NCBI GenBank assembly: GCA_963575745.1 | Contig: CAUYUJ010015746.1 | Span: forward strand, 172,501-207,500 | Direction of reading: 5' to 3' | Length of the DNA: 35,000 nucleotides | Source: Prorocentrum cordatum | Lineage: Eukaryota; Sar; Dinophyceae; Prorocentrales; Prorocentraceae | Shown: in pieces, positions 1 through 9,289 of the stretch | Layout of the letters: every line of letters begins with the position of its first letter | Position numbering within the stretch: the stretch's first letter is position 1 | Position numbers and translations under genes: made by a program | The notes under the pieces: model-generated | Told to the model about the DNA's origin: nothing | The model's database searches: none | Seen by the model: the letters and a program-made list of their open reading frames with translations, nothing else

Positions 1-79
1 CTCCTTGTCGCGTTTGGGTCCTCCCCTTCCCGCGCGCCCTCCCGTTTCTCACCCGCGCCCTGTGCGGCTCGCCCCTGGC

Positions 80-2381
80 TCAGAGGGTCAAGACATAGCA
101 TCTGTCGCCCAAGGCGGATTTCAGGGCCTGCGCGCCGTCGTCGCCGATGCCGTTGCTGTCCAGGCGCAGCACCTGCAGGCCGCGCATGGAGGGCAGCGCC
201 TTCGCCAGGGCCTGCGCGCCGTCGTCGCCGATGCCGTTGCTGTCCAGGCCCAGCACCTGCAGGCCGGGCATGGAGGGCAGCGCCTTCGCCAGGGCCTGCG
301 CGCCGTCGTCGCCGATGCCGTTGCTGGCCAGGCCAGCCCTGCAGGCCGGGCATGGAGGGCAGCGCCTTCGCCAGGGCCTGCGCGCCGTCGTCGCCGATGC
401 CGTTGCTGGCCAGCCACAGGTCCCGCAGGCCGGGCATGGAGGGCAGCGCCTTCGCCAGGGCCTGCGCGCCGTCGTCGCCGATGCCGTTGCTGGCCAGGCG
501 CAGGTGCCTGCAGGCCGGGCATGGAGGGCAGCGCCTTCGCCAGGGCCTGCGCGCCGTCGTCGCCGATGCCGTTGCTGGCCAGGTGCAGGTCTGCAGGCCG
601 GGCATGGAGGGCAGCGCCTTCGCCAGGGCCTGCGCGCCGTCGTCGCCGATGCCGTTGCTGTCCAGGCGCAGCACCTGCAGGCCGGGCATGGAGGGCAGCG
701 CCTTCGCCAGGGCCTGCGCGCCGTCGTCGCCGATGCCGTTGCTGGCCAGCCACAGGTCCCGCAGGCCGGGCATGGAGGGCAGCGCCTTCGCCAGGGCCTG
801 CGCGCCGTCGTCGCCGATGCCGTTGCTGTCCAGGCGCAGCACCTGCAGGCCGGGCATGGAGGGCAGCGCCTTCGCCAGGGCCTGCGCGCCGTCGTCGCCG
901 ATGCCGTTGCGGGCCAGCCACAGGTCCCGCAGGCTGGGCATGGAGGGCAGCGCCTTCGCCAGGGCCTGCGCGCCGTCGTCGCCGATGCCGTTGCTGTCCA
1001 GGCGCAGCACCTGCAGGCTGGGCATGGAGGGCAGCGCCTTCGCCAGGGCCTGCGCGCCGTCGTCGCCGATGCCGTTGCGGGCCAGCCACAGGTCCCGCAG
1101 GCCGGGCATGGAGGGCAGCGCCTTCGCCAGGGCCTGCGCGCCGTCGTCGCCGATGCCGTTGCGGGCCAGGCCCAGGTCCTGCAGGCCGGGCATGGAGGGC
1201 AGCGCCTTCGCCAGGGCCTGCGCGCCGTCGTCGCCGATGCCGTTTCTGTCCAGGCGCAGCACCTGCAGGCCGGGCATGGAGGGCAGCGCCTTCGCCAGGG
1301 CCTGCGCGCCCGGGGGGCCGATGTTGCAATTGTTCAGGTCCAATTTCTCCAGGCGGGCGCACAGCCGCAGGCAGCCTGCGAGCCCCGCGACCTGCGCGGG
1401 GGTCGGGGGCGGCATCCCGTCGAAGTCCAGAATCGTCACGCCGCCCAGCTGCGCGCGGCTCATCCGCCGGAAGAGCGCCTTCACCGCCTCCCGGTCCGCG
1501 CCGTTGGTGAAGGACCTGTCCTTGATGAGCCGGTCGAACTCGTCCGGGCCCACCGGCCACCTCCTCCCGGCCTTCGTCACCCCCGCCCCTCCCCCAAGGT
1601 CGGCAACGGCGTCCCACTTCGCCTGATAACGGTAGACCTTCTTGATCTGCTCCGCGGAGCAACGCTCGTACGTTGTCCAGCCCGACTGGTCGTAGCCACA
1701 CTCGCGCTCGCTGCCTCGCTCGCGGGGGTGCTGGGTGAGCAGGAGGACGGTAGTGGCTTGGTGGGCGTACCACAGGTCCATCGTCTCCTGCAGCCCATGT
1801 TTGAACGCGGCCTTCTCGGCGGGGGTACGCTTGGCCTCGTCCGCGGCCTTCTGCGCGTCCTTCTGGGTTTTTCCTTGCCGCAGGGCGGCGGCCTTCGCCT
1901 CATCGGCCTTGTCGGGGTCGCCCTGCAGCAGCGAGGGCCAGTCCCAGAAGACGCCCATGTCGCTGAACCCCTCAAAGTTATCCATTCCTCTGGAGTACTT
2001 GTGGCGCTCCTGCTCCAGGGTGTCTATCACCAAGCTCAGCTGCACCCCATTGGGGTCGGGATGCTCGCGTGAGTCCCAGCAGAACGAGATGGTGATGATC
2101 GGCGCCACCTTGTCAACTCCTCCTCGCCCGCTGGCTTCCCAAATGGCCCGCAACTCGCCGGCGGACACGAACGCCTCCTCTGGCAGCTCCTGGCGCCTCT
2201 TCAGGACCGTGCCCCGCTGCTGCAGAAGCCACGACATGCGGACCAAGCGCACTGGGTGAAGGCCCTCCACGGTGAACGCAAGAGCGTCGAAGAGGCTCGT
2301 GGCGTCTGTGTACCGCGTCAGGTCGAAAGACTGGCGGGAGGCCATGTCGAAAGACTGGCGGGAGGCCATGCAGCACCCCAT
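80..2381 (-). pseudogene. LRR protein with dinoflagellate-type N-terminal domain, frameshifted in the repeats
   Basis: A leucine-rich-repeat protein of about 765 residues, probably a protein-interaction scaffold; no enzyme motif seen. The frame is open from a stop at 2565; the first ATG is at 2381 and reads MGCCMASRQS, a possible N-myristoylation/palmitoylation signal for membrane attachment. Residues 1-340 form a non-LRR domain containing VFWDWPSL (144-151), DLWYAHQATT (from about 202) and GWTTYERCSAEQIKK (234-248); I recall this motif set from dinoflagellate predicted proteins. LRRs start near residue 344, with 28-residue units of the NGIGDDGAQALAKALPSM type (84 bp). Fourteen unit anchors lie between 186 and 1276. 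Three spacings are not 84: 83 bp (521-604), 85 bp (436-521) and 82 bp (270-352), so the correct LRR frame changes three times before the TGA at 80-82. Either a decaying gene or an assembly problem in a repeat. No introns are needed in the N-terminal part. Confidence 0.72.
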
Positions 2382-2390
2382 CGTGTCGGC
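2343..2390 (-). repeat. 24-bp in-frame tandem duplication at the LRR gene start
   Basis: The codons for MASRQSFD are present twice in a row directly after MGCC, as a perfect 24-bp direct duplication. Each copy supplies its own ATG (2369 and 2345), so three possible starts (2381, 2369, 2345) lie in one frame. I chose 2381 because it alone gives the MGCC acylation signal. Confidence 0.7.
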
Positions 2391-2474
2391 GCGGGGGGCT
2401 GGCTTGCAGAGGCAGGAGGGCGCTCGCGCCTGCTTCCAGACCTGCGTCCACCCGTGGAAGCTTGAGCCCAAGCG

Positions 2475-2800
2475 CTCACGAGGATCGTGGCCCGTGGGGA
2501 GCTCCACCGAGGGTGGCCAGTTGCAGGGTTCGTATGGCGGCCCCACTCCATTTTGGCGCACCTCTCACGGGTATCGTGGCCCCATAGGGGAGTCCCACCG
2601 AGGGCGCCAGTGGTAGAGTTCGTATGACGACCCCGCCCCATTTTGGCACACCCCTCACACGGTTCGTGGCCTCATAGCCTCATAGGGAGCTCCACAGAAG
2701 GCGCCAGTGGCAGGGTTCGCATGGCGGCCGCGCCCCATTTCGGCACACCCCTCACACGGGTCGTGGCCTCATAGGGAGCTCCACCGAGGGCCTCATAGAG
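2475..2800 (-). repeat. About 100-bp tandem repeat, three copies plus a partial
   Basis: Imperfect tandem units upstream of the LRR gene. Read on the minus strand each contains a segment like CTCCCTATGAGGCCACGA, then GTGTGAGGGGTGTGCC, then a GCGGCCGC-like stretch and an ATGCGAACCCTGCCACTGG-like stretch. The same family is present in the other orientation at about 15690-16280. It overlaps the 5' flank of the LRR gene and may carry its promoter, but nothing shows this. Confidence 0.75.
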
Positions 2801-2899
2801 CGATGGACCCAGAATGCGGTCGCCGCATCTGCTTATGGTTGGGTCCTTCGTCAGGCTATTTTTTCATAAGTTTTCTAGGTTGATGGAGGCGGGCATTGA

Positions 2900-2997
2900 C
2901 TCCTCCTCATCCTGCTCCTCCTCCTCCTTCTCCTCCTCCTCCTCCTCCTCCTCCTCCTCCCCCTCCCCCTCCACCTCCTCCTCCTCCCCTCTCACCT
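2900..2997 (+). repeat. TCC-rich microsatellite
   Basis: Nearly pure TCC triplets, with a few CCC and ACC variants, on the plus strand. The serine-rich or glutamate-rich open frames across it are by-products. Confidence 0.9.
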
Positions 2998-2999
2998 TG

Positions 3000-3430
3000 A
3001 AGGCACGCTGAAGGCAAGCTGAAAGTACGCTGAAGGTATGCTGAAAGTACGCTTTGCTCACACCTTGAAGGTACGCTGTAGGTGCGCTGTAGGTACGCGC
3101 TTATACAAGGACAACAACAAGAATACATTATTGTAGGTACGCTGTGGGTACGCTGTAGGTACGCTGAAAGTACGCTTTATTCACACCTTGAAGGTGCGCT
3201 GTAGGTACGCTGTAGGTACGCGGTAATGAAGGGAACACTAAGACAACACTACTCTAGGTACGCTGAAGGTACGCTGTAGGTACGCTAGGCACGCTGGACC
3301 CACACCTTGAACGCATGCTGTAGGTACGCTGCAGGTGCGCGCTTATACAGAAATGAAAGAAAACAGTAAGACAACAGTATTGTAGGTGCGCTGTAGGTAC
3401 GCTGAATGTACGCTGCAGGTACGCGTTTAT
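3000..3430 (+). repeat. Minisatellite of GGTACGCTGTA-like units in four blocks
   Basis: About 11-bp units of the form GGTACGCTGTA or GGTACGCTGAA are grouped into four blocks (starting near 3000, 3134, 3255 and 3384). The blocks are separated by A-rich spacers of the type GCTTATACA...AAGACAACA...ATTGTA, giving a higher-order period of roughly 120 bp. No gene seen. Confidence 0.85.
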
Positions 3431-3524
3431 AAAGATTATCCTGCGACGTACCCAACCCTTTTCTACACAAGTGGCAATTGCACTGAGGACCACTCAATAC
3501 CGCAGGACATTTCGGCGCCATGGT

Positions 3525-5590
3525 CTAGTGGTGGTCTGCGTAGGACGTACCTCCGCTGAGCCTCCCAAAAGCCCATGCGCGCCAGGTGAGCCAAGCGCGC
3601 CAGGCGCGCCAGGTGCGCCAAGTGCGCCAGGTGCGCCAGGTGCGCCAGGTGCGCCAGGTGCGCCAGGTGCGCCACGTGCGCCACGTCCGCCAGGCGCGCC
3701 AGGCGCGCCAGGTGCGCCAGATGCGCCAGGCGCGCCATGTGCGCCAAGTGTGCGCCAGGTGTGCGCCAGGTGTGCGCCCGGTGTGCCAGGTGCGCCCAGA
3801 ACGCCAGGTGTGCCAGGTGCGCCAGATGCGCCAGGTACGCCAGGTGCGCCAGGCGCGCCAGGCGCGCCAGGTGCGCCAGGTGCGCCAGTGGCGCCAGGCG
3901 CGCCAGGTGCGCCAGGTGCGCCAGGTGCGCCAGGCGCGCCAGGCGCGCCAGGTGCGCCAGGTGCGCCAGGAGCGCCAAGTGAGCCAGGTGCGCGCCAGGT
4001 GTGCCAGGTGTGCGCCAGGTGCGCCTAGTGCGCCAGGTGCGCCAGGTGCGCCAGGTGCGCCAGGTGTGCCAGGTGCGCCAGGTGCGCCAGATGCGCAAGG
4101 TGCGCCAGGTGCGCCAGGTGTGCGCCAGGTGCGCGCCAGGCGCGCCAGGTGCGCCAGGTGCGCCAGTTGCGCCAGGCGCGCCAGTTGCGCCATTCGCGCC
4201 AGGCGCGCCAGGTGCGCCAGGTGCGCCAGGTGTGCCAGGTGCGCCAGGTGCGCCCAGCGCGCCATGTGCGCGCCAGGTGCGCGCCAGGTGCGCGCCAGGC
4301 GCGCGCCAGGTGCGCCAGTTGCGCCAGGGGGGCGCCAGGTGTGCGCCAGGTGCGCGCCAGGTGTGCGCCAGGTGCGCCAGTTGCGCCAGGTGTGCCAGGT
4401 GCGCCAGTTGCGCCAGGCGCGCCAAGTGAGCCAGGTGCGCCATGTGCGCCAGGTGCGACAGGTGCGCCAGGTGCGCCAGGTGCGCCAGGTGCGACAGGCG
4501 CGCCAGGTGCGCCAGGTCTGCGCTAGGTGTGGCAGGTGCGCCAGGTTCGCCCAGCGCGCCAGGTACGCCAGGTGCGCCAGATGCACCAGGTGTGCCAGGT
4601 GTGCGCCAGGTGTGCGCCAGGTGCGCGCCAGGTGCGCCAGGTGCGCCAGTTGCACCAGGCGCGCCAGGTGCGCGCCAGGTGCGGCAGGAGCGCGCCAGGT
4701 GCGCCCAGCGCGCCAGGTGCGCCAGGTGCGCGCCAGGTGCGCCCAGCGCGTCAGGTGCGCTAGGTGAACCCAGCGCGCCAGGTGCACCAGGTGCGCGGCA
4801 GGTGCGCGCCAGGTGCGCCAGGTGCGCCAGGTGCGACAGGTGCGACAGGTGCGCCAGGTGCGCCAGGTGCGTCAGGTGCGCCAGGTTCGCGCCAGGTGCG
4901 CCCAGCGCGTCAGGTGCGTCAGGTGCGCCCAGCGCGCCAGGTGCGCGCCAGGTGCGCCAAGGGGACAGGGAGGCCTCAATGTGGTCTGCGTAAGACGTAC
5001 CTCCGCTGGGCCTCACAGGAACCCGCGAACGTGGCGACAGTTGCGCAGATCGCAGCCCCGCAGGAGCACAGGGAAGCCTCAAAGTGGTCTGCGTAGGACG
5101 TACCCCCGCTGGGCCTCCCAGGAACCCACGAAACTGGCGACAGTTGCGCAGATCACAGCCCCGCGAAGGGAGAGGGAAGCCTCAAAGTGGTTTGCGTAGG
5201 ACGTACCTCCGCTGGGCCTCCCAGGAACCCACGAAAGTGGCGACAGTTGCGCAGATCGCAGCCCCGCAGAGGACAGGGAGGCCTCAAAGTGGTCTGCGTG
5301 GGACGCACCTCCGCTGGGCCTCCCAAGAACCCGCGAAAGTGGCGACAGTTGCGCAGATCGCAGCCCCGCAAGGGACAGGGAGGCCTCAAAGTGGTGTGCG
5401 TAGGACGTACCTCCGCTGGGCCTCCCAGGAACCCACGAAAGTGGCGACAGTTGCGCAGATCGCAGCCCCGCAGGGGACAGGGAGGCCTCAAAGTGGTCTG
5501 CGTAGGACGCACCTCCGCTGGGCCTCCCAGGAACCCACGAAAGTGGCGACAGTTGCGCAGATCGCAGCCCCGCAGGGCACCGCGAACACA
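3525..5590 (+). repeat. 102-bp tandem array interrupted by a 9-bp satellite
   Basis: Units of 102-103 bp with the anchor GACGTACCTCCGCTGGG (or close variant) at 4994, 5097, 5200, 5302, 5404 and 5506. A truncated unit with the same anchor lies at about 3535-3570, before the 9-bp satellite. The array therefore appears to have been split by expansion of the inner satellite. Open frames running through it (KWRQLRRSQPR type) are repeat products. Confidence 0.85.
3577..4965 (+). repeat. 9-bp satellite, GTGCGCCAG units, about 150 copies
   Basis: Almost uninterrupted GTGCGCCAG units with GCGCGCCAG, GTGTGCCAG and GTGCGCGCCAG variants over about 1.4 kb. The period is a multiple of three and lacks stops, so most frames stay open and predict APG, QVR/CAR or HLA/WRT tripeptide polymers on both strands. 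No start context, no splice logic and no other domain support a collagen-like protein. Confidence 0.9.
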
Positions 5591-5591
5591 G

Positions 5592-5806
5592 GAGAGAAGA
5601 AGGAGGAGAGGGCGGGAGGTGGATACCACAGTGTTCTATTCAAAACGAGTGCCCAACACAAGGAGGGTTGGGAAAAAGTAGGCGGAGCCCCCACGGGCCA
5701 AGTCTTATTGCGGTTGTGCCGAATCCTCTCTCCTTCGGGTCAACTGGCCACCTCGGGCCAACACCCTGGAAAGCGCCCAGAGCACCCCTCGTCTGAGGCG
5801 CACTGC
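5592..5806. other. Stretch without recognisable content
   Basis: Between the 102-bp array and the retroelement remnant. I see no conserved motif, repeat or convincing open frame. Confidence 0.5.
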
Positions 5807-6149
5807 TTACCAGAAGTGGCGGAGGAGGCGGAATGTAGAAGCGCCGTTGTGCGGAGAACAAACGAGCAGCCGTCCGTCTGCGCTGCTGGATTGGGCCGCG
5901 TGGCCAACGCCGTGGCGGCTCTCCGCGGCACCCTCACTCGGCGTGTGGTGTAGAAGGCGTGCTGAAGAAACCACAGGGGCAAGGCGGCTGGCAGGGGCAG
6001 CAAACCAGCCTGATGGTGCAGGCTGCGGTGAGTCCGCTGCGGCTGGCAGAGGCTGCAAGGCTAGACGGAAATGCGCGATGGTGGCTGTGGGAAGCGAAGC
6101 AGTGCGTTGGCTGTGCGGCGGTAGTTTGCCCTGCGGCATGCGCTCGCCC

Positions 6150-6593
6150 ACGACTAGCCATGTGTGGGGGCATCGAACGACAAGGATTGTCGGATCGATT
6201 TCCCTCTTGAAGTCCCCGTTGGCTGCCGCCGCAGCCGCCTCGGGGACCGTTGTGTTTTTGATGGTCGCCAACTCCGTCCTTAGGGCCTGGAACTCGAGCT
6301 TGAGGCCATCGATAATACTCTCCGCGTTGTCCATTCTCGTCTCGAAGGTTGCGAATCGGGAGCGCAAATCCTTGTCGAGGCCGTCGAAACTGGTGGCGAC
6401 CTGCAAACCCAATGCTGAGAGTGGCGTCGATGCGGGCCATGATCTCTTTCTTGGAATTGTCAACGCTTGTACGCAATTCAGCACCGTCAACCTGAGAAAG
6501 AGACCGCACCGGCGAGCGCAATCTGGACCCTCCATCACGTCGACCACCTGCTGCCGCAGCGCCATCTCCTGCACTGCTGGCTGCCGCGCTCAT
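6150..6593 (-). pseudogene. Retrotransposon ORF1-like coiled-coil remnant
   Basis: Likely remnant of a LINE ORF1 (RNA-binding accessory protein). The start is the ATG at 6593 (MSAAASSAGDG), followed by a serine/arginine-rich segment, SQVDGAELRTSVDNSKKE and IMARIDATLS. A one-base shift near 6410-6430 moves the frame to VATSFDGLDKDLRSRF, then TRMDNAESIIDGLKLEFQAL, a heptad-type coiled coil. It ends with FKREIDPTILVVRCP, the place where such proteins usually enter their RRM-like domain; after it the frame loses sense. It is a different sequence from the intact ORF1 at 26785. It lies opposite to the intact LINE and next to a dispersed repeat. A host coiled-coil gene fragment is possible. Confidence 0.5.
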
Positions 6594-6796
6594 GGGGCCA
6601 GGTGAGCACCAGGCTGACGCGCAATGACAAATTCGCCGGCCCAACGGGCCAGGGCGTGCTAAGATCTCCGGTAACTGGTTAACAGTATTAACAGTATTTC
6701 TAGTTCGCGCGCGCGGGGCGGCCCCTGGGGGTCCCCCGGCGAAAAGTACCCCGACCAACGCCCGACCGCCGCCCGACCGCCGCCCGACCAAGTCTA

Positions 6797-7470
6797 CTCA
6801 GAGATGGTTTTCCTTCTGGGTGCGGCCTCTCAGGCTCCCCAGAGCGCGCTCAGAGTGCCCCAAGAGGCCCCCAAGACTGCCCAAGAGGCCCCCGAGACGC
6901 CCAAAGAGCGCTCGAAGACGCCGAAGATGACCCCAAGACGGCCCAAAAGGCCCCCAAGACAGCCCAAGAGGCCTCCAAGACGCCCCAAGAGCCTTCCAAG
7001 AGGCCTCCGAAGAGAGCCCCAAGAGGCCAAAATCGTTGATTTTCATTGGTTTTTTCGATGTTTTTTGTGTTCTGGCTTTTTCGGCTTCCGGACGCTCCAA
7101 GACGGCCCAAGAGGCCCCCAAGACCGCTCCAAGACGGCCCACGAAGCTCCCAAGACGGCGCCGAAACGACCCAAGAGAGCCCTCAAGACGGCCCAAGTGC
7201 CGCCCAAGACGGACCAAGAGGCCCCAAGACGGGCCCAAGAGGGACTCAGGAGGGATACCGAGAACTCAAAAATGGAGCCCTCCGTCCCAGAAGGCGCCCA
7301 GGAGGTCCCAAAGAGGCCCCAAGAGGCCTCCAAGAGGCCCCAAGATGTCGCCAAGAGGCCCCAGGAGACTCCCAGGAGGCCCAAAAGAAGCCCCAGAAGG
7401 CTTCAAACATGTCTCCCAGGCGCCCCCGAACGGCCTCTCAACAGACCCCAAGAGGCCCCCCAAAGAAGCA
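6797..7470 (+). repeat. Dispersed CCCAAGAGGCCCC repeat, plus orientation
   Basis: About 670 bp of degenerate units such as CCCAAGACGGCCC and CCCAAGAGGCCCC, interrupted at about 7025-7100 by a unique T-rich core (TTGGTTTTTTCGATG, then GTGTTCTGGCTTTTTCGG). The same layout, including the core, recurs inverted at 34035-34510. All frames translate as PKRP/QEAP or SWGLLG polymers, so I treat it as a non-coding repeat. Confidence 0.8.
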
Positions 7471-7474
7471 TCTT

Positions 7475-7740
7475 GACGACGACTCTATTTCGCCCCATCG
7501 AGAGACGACCCCCAGGGAACTGCTTCACCATCAAAACTCCCCACGCAACGCGTCCGAACGACACCCGCCCCCAAGAGCGCAACATGGGCAACGAACACAC
7601 AGACAAAAACCAGCGATGCCATATCACGGGCCGGCGGAATGAGCGAAGCGATTCAATAAGAGAAAGATAGGGTGTGCGAAATGTGTGTGTGGAGAGAAAG
7701 TCCACCTCCCGTTGACAGCAGGATCGCTCACTGAGGTGGG
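7475..7740. other. Stretch without recognisable content
   Basis: Follows the CCCAAGAGGC repeat and precedes a TCC tract. Open frames continue from the repeat but show no known motif. Confidence 0.45.
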
Positions 7741-7749
7741 CGTTCCTGA

Positions 7750-7930
7750 TCCTCCTCCTCCTCCTCCTCTTCCTCCTCCTCCTCCTTCTCCTCCTCCTCT
7801 TCTTCTTCTTCGTCGTCGTCCTCCTCCTCCTCCTTCTCCTCCTCTTCCTCCTCCTCCTCCTCCTTCTCCTCCCCTTCCTCCTCTTCTTCTTCTTCCTCCT
7901 CCTCCCCCTCTTCCTCTTCCTCCTCCCTAT
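7750..7930 (+). repeat. TCC/TTC microsatellite
   Basis: Pyrimidine-only plus strand built of TCC, TTC and TCT triplets with a short CGTCGTC insert. Confidence 0.9.
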
Positions 7931-8078
7931 CCAGCTCCTCCGCAATTAGACAGCATGAGTACTACTCTCATCTCTCCCCTGATGACGTCTGGAAGATTTC
8001 TGGCCCCTTCCGCGTATTTTTCATTACACACAGGACTCCTGGGAACTGGGGTTTCGCTCGGGCTGTTATTCAAAATGC

Positions 8079-8240
8079 TGTTCCCGCTGAAGCGCTGGTT
8101 TCATTTTCCGTTTTCCGTTCGTTCCGGATCGCGTTCCCGCTGCAGCGCTGGCCTCATTTCCGCCCTTCCGCTCGTTCCGAATCGTGCTCTCGCTGCATCG
8201 CTGGCCTCATTTCCGCGCTTCCGCTCGTTCTGAAGTGTGT
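8079..8240 (+). repeat. 53-bp tandem repeat, three copies
   Basis: GTTCCCGCTGCAGCGCTGG-like starts at about 8080, 8133 and 8186, each followed by CCTCATTTCCG and CTCGTTCCGAATCG segments. Confidence 0.75.
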
Positions 8241-8399
8241 TCCCGCAGCAGCAGCCGCGGCATGGTTTTCGGTCATTCCAATTTCGCCTCAACATCTAGA
8301 AAATGCCCCCCCCCGGAAAAAAAAAACATCAGAAGTGATTCCACATTCGGTGTCGATCCGTTGTTTTGTTGGACAGCGAACGCCCCCTCTACGTTGGGG

Positions 8400-8606
8400 C
8401 GTCGCCACGCCATGCTATGTCATGCTGCGCGTTGATATTCAACACCATGATATACCATGTAATGCTATTCCATTTTACGACGTCCGACTATGCGAATAGA
8501 GGGGAGGAGTCGTCACGCCACGCTGTCATGCTACGCGGTGATCCTCAACACCATGCTATGCCATGTAGTGCTGTCCCGTGCAACGACATCCGATCGTGCG
8601 AATTGA
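8400..8606 (+). repeat. 106-bp tandem repeat, two copies
   Basis: The AACACCATG anchor occurs at 8441 and 8547. Both units contain CCATGCTATG- and CATGTA(A/G)TGCT-like stretches and a CGAC(G/A)TCCGA end. Confidence 0.7.
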
Positions 8607-8684
8607 AAGGAAATCTACGCCATGGTAAGTGATGGACGGGAGGGGTAGGACGTCAGATATGACGCGAGCGCACCTAGCCAGTCC

Positions 8685-9075
8685 CCTCCCCTCCCCCTCG
8701 CCCTCATTTTCCCCCTCCTCCTCCTCCTCCCCCTCCTCCCCCTCCTCCGCCTCCTCTTCCTCCTCCACAAAAACCGGGAAACGTCAACGGCGACCCCCCG
8801 AAAGCGTGGACAAATCCCCAAATACCTGCTGGCTGTCCTCCTCCTCCTCCTCCTCCTCCTCCTGCTCTTCCTCCTCCTCCTCCTCCTCTCCCTCCTCCTC
8901 CTCCTCCTCCTCCTCCTCCTCCTCCTCCTCCTCCTCCTCCTGTTTCCACCTTCCTCCTTCCGCCTTTCCTGCTCCTCCTCCTCCTCCTTTCTTCCTCCTC
9001 CTCTTCCTCCTCCTCCCCTGGCTTCGAGCATCGACGCACGCGCGCGCGCGCTTGCGCGCGCTCCTCCTCGCTTGC
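8685..9075 (+). repeat. TCC microsatellite with CG-rich end
   Basis: TCC triplets with interruptions (unique GTCAACGGCGACCCCC-type spacer at about 8770-8835), ending in alternating CGCGCG at about 9035-9070. Confidence 0.88.
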
Positions 9076-9289
9076 GCGCGCCTCCTCCTCGTCCCCCCTC
9101 CCCCCCCCCCCTCCGCCCGGTTCCTTCCGAACCGCTTGACGACGCCGCTCCCGCGCGGCGCCGCGGCCGGCTGGGCCGTCCGGCGCGGCCCCCTTTCAGG
9201 CTGCGGGCAACGGCGTCTGCAGCGCGGTGCCGTCCCCGCGGCCGGGCCGACGCTTCTCGGGAGGCGCCCGCCCTGCAGTAGAAGTGTCT

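Noticed and set aside
121-1773. 550-residue minus-strand frame through the LRR repeats
   Set aside because: Only one unit (521-604) is in the LRR frame; elsewhere it reads out of frame. The true frame starts at 2381.
5-2072. Plus-strand open frames of several hundred residues over the LRR gene
   Set aside because: Antisense shadows of an 84-bp stop-free repeat; the minus frame has the conserved LRR and N-terminal motifs.
2630-2650. CCATTTTGGC resembling the middle of the dinoflagellate spliced leader
   Set aside because: It recurs with changes in each unit of the 100-bp tandem repeat and lacks the GCTCAAG end, so it is part of that repeat.
3000-3430. CRISPR-like array of short repeats with spacers
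   Set aside because: Units are directly adjacent, vary in length and the spacers are themselves repeated; a eukaryotic minisatellite fits better.
3463-5082. Long open frames over the 9-bp satellite, including collagen-like APG repeats
   Set aside because: A 9-bp unit without stops keeps several frames open on both strands; no start context, unique domain or codon evidence.
6804-7670. 288-residue PKRP/QEAP-rich frame
   Set aside because: Arises from the CCCAAGAGGC repeat; all frames are open and the inverted copy at 34 kb shows the same.
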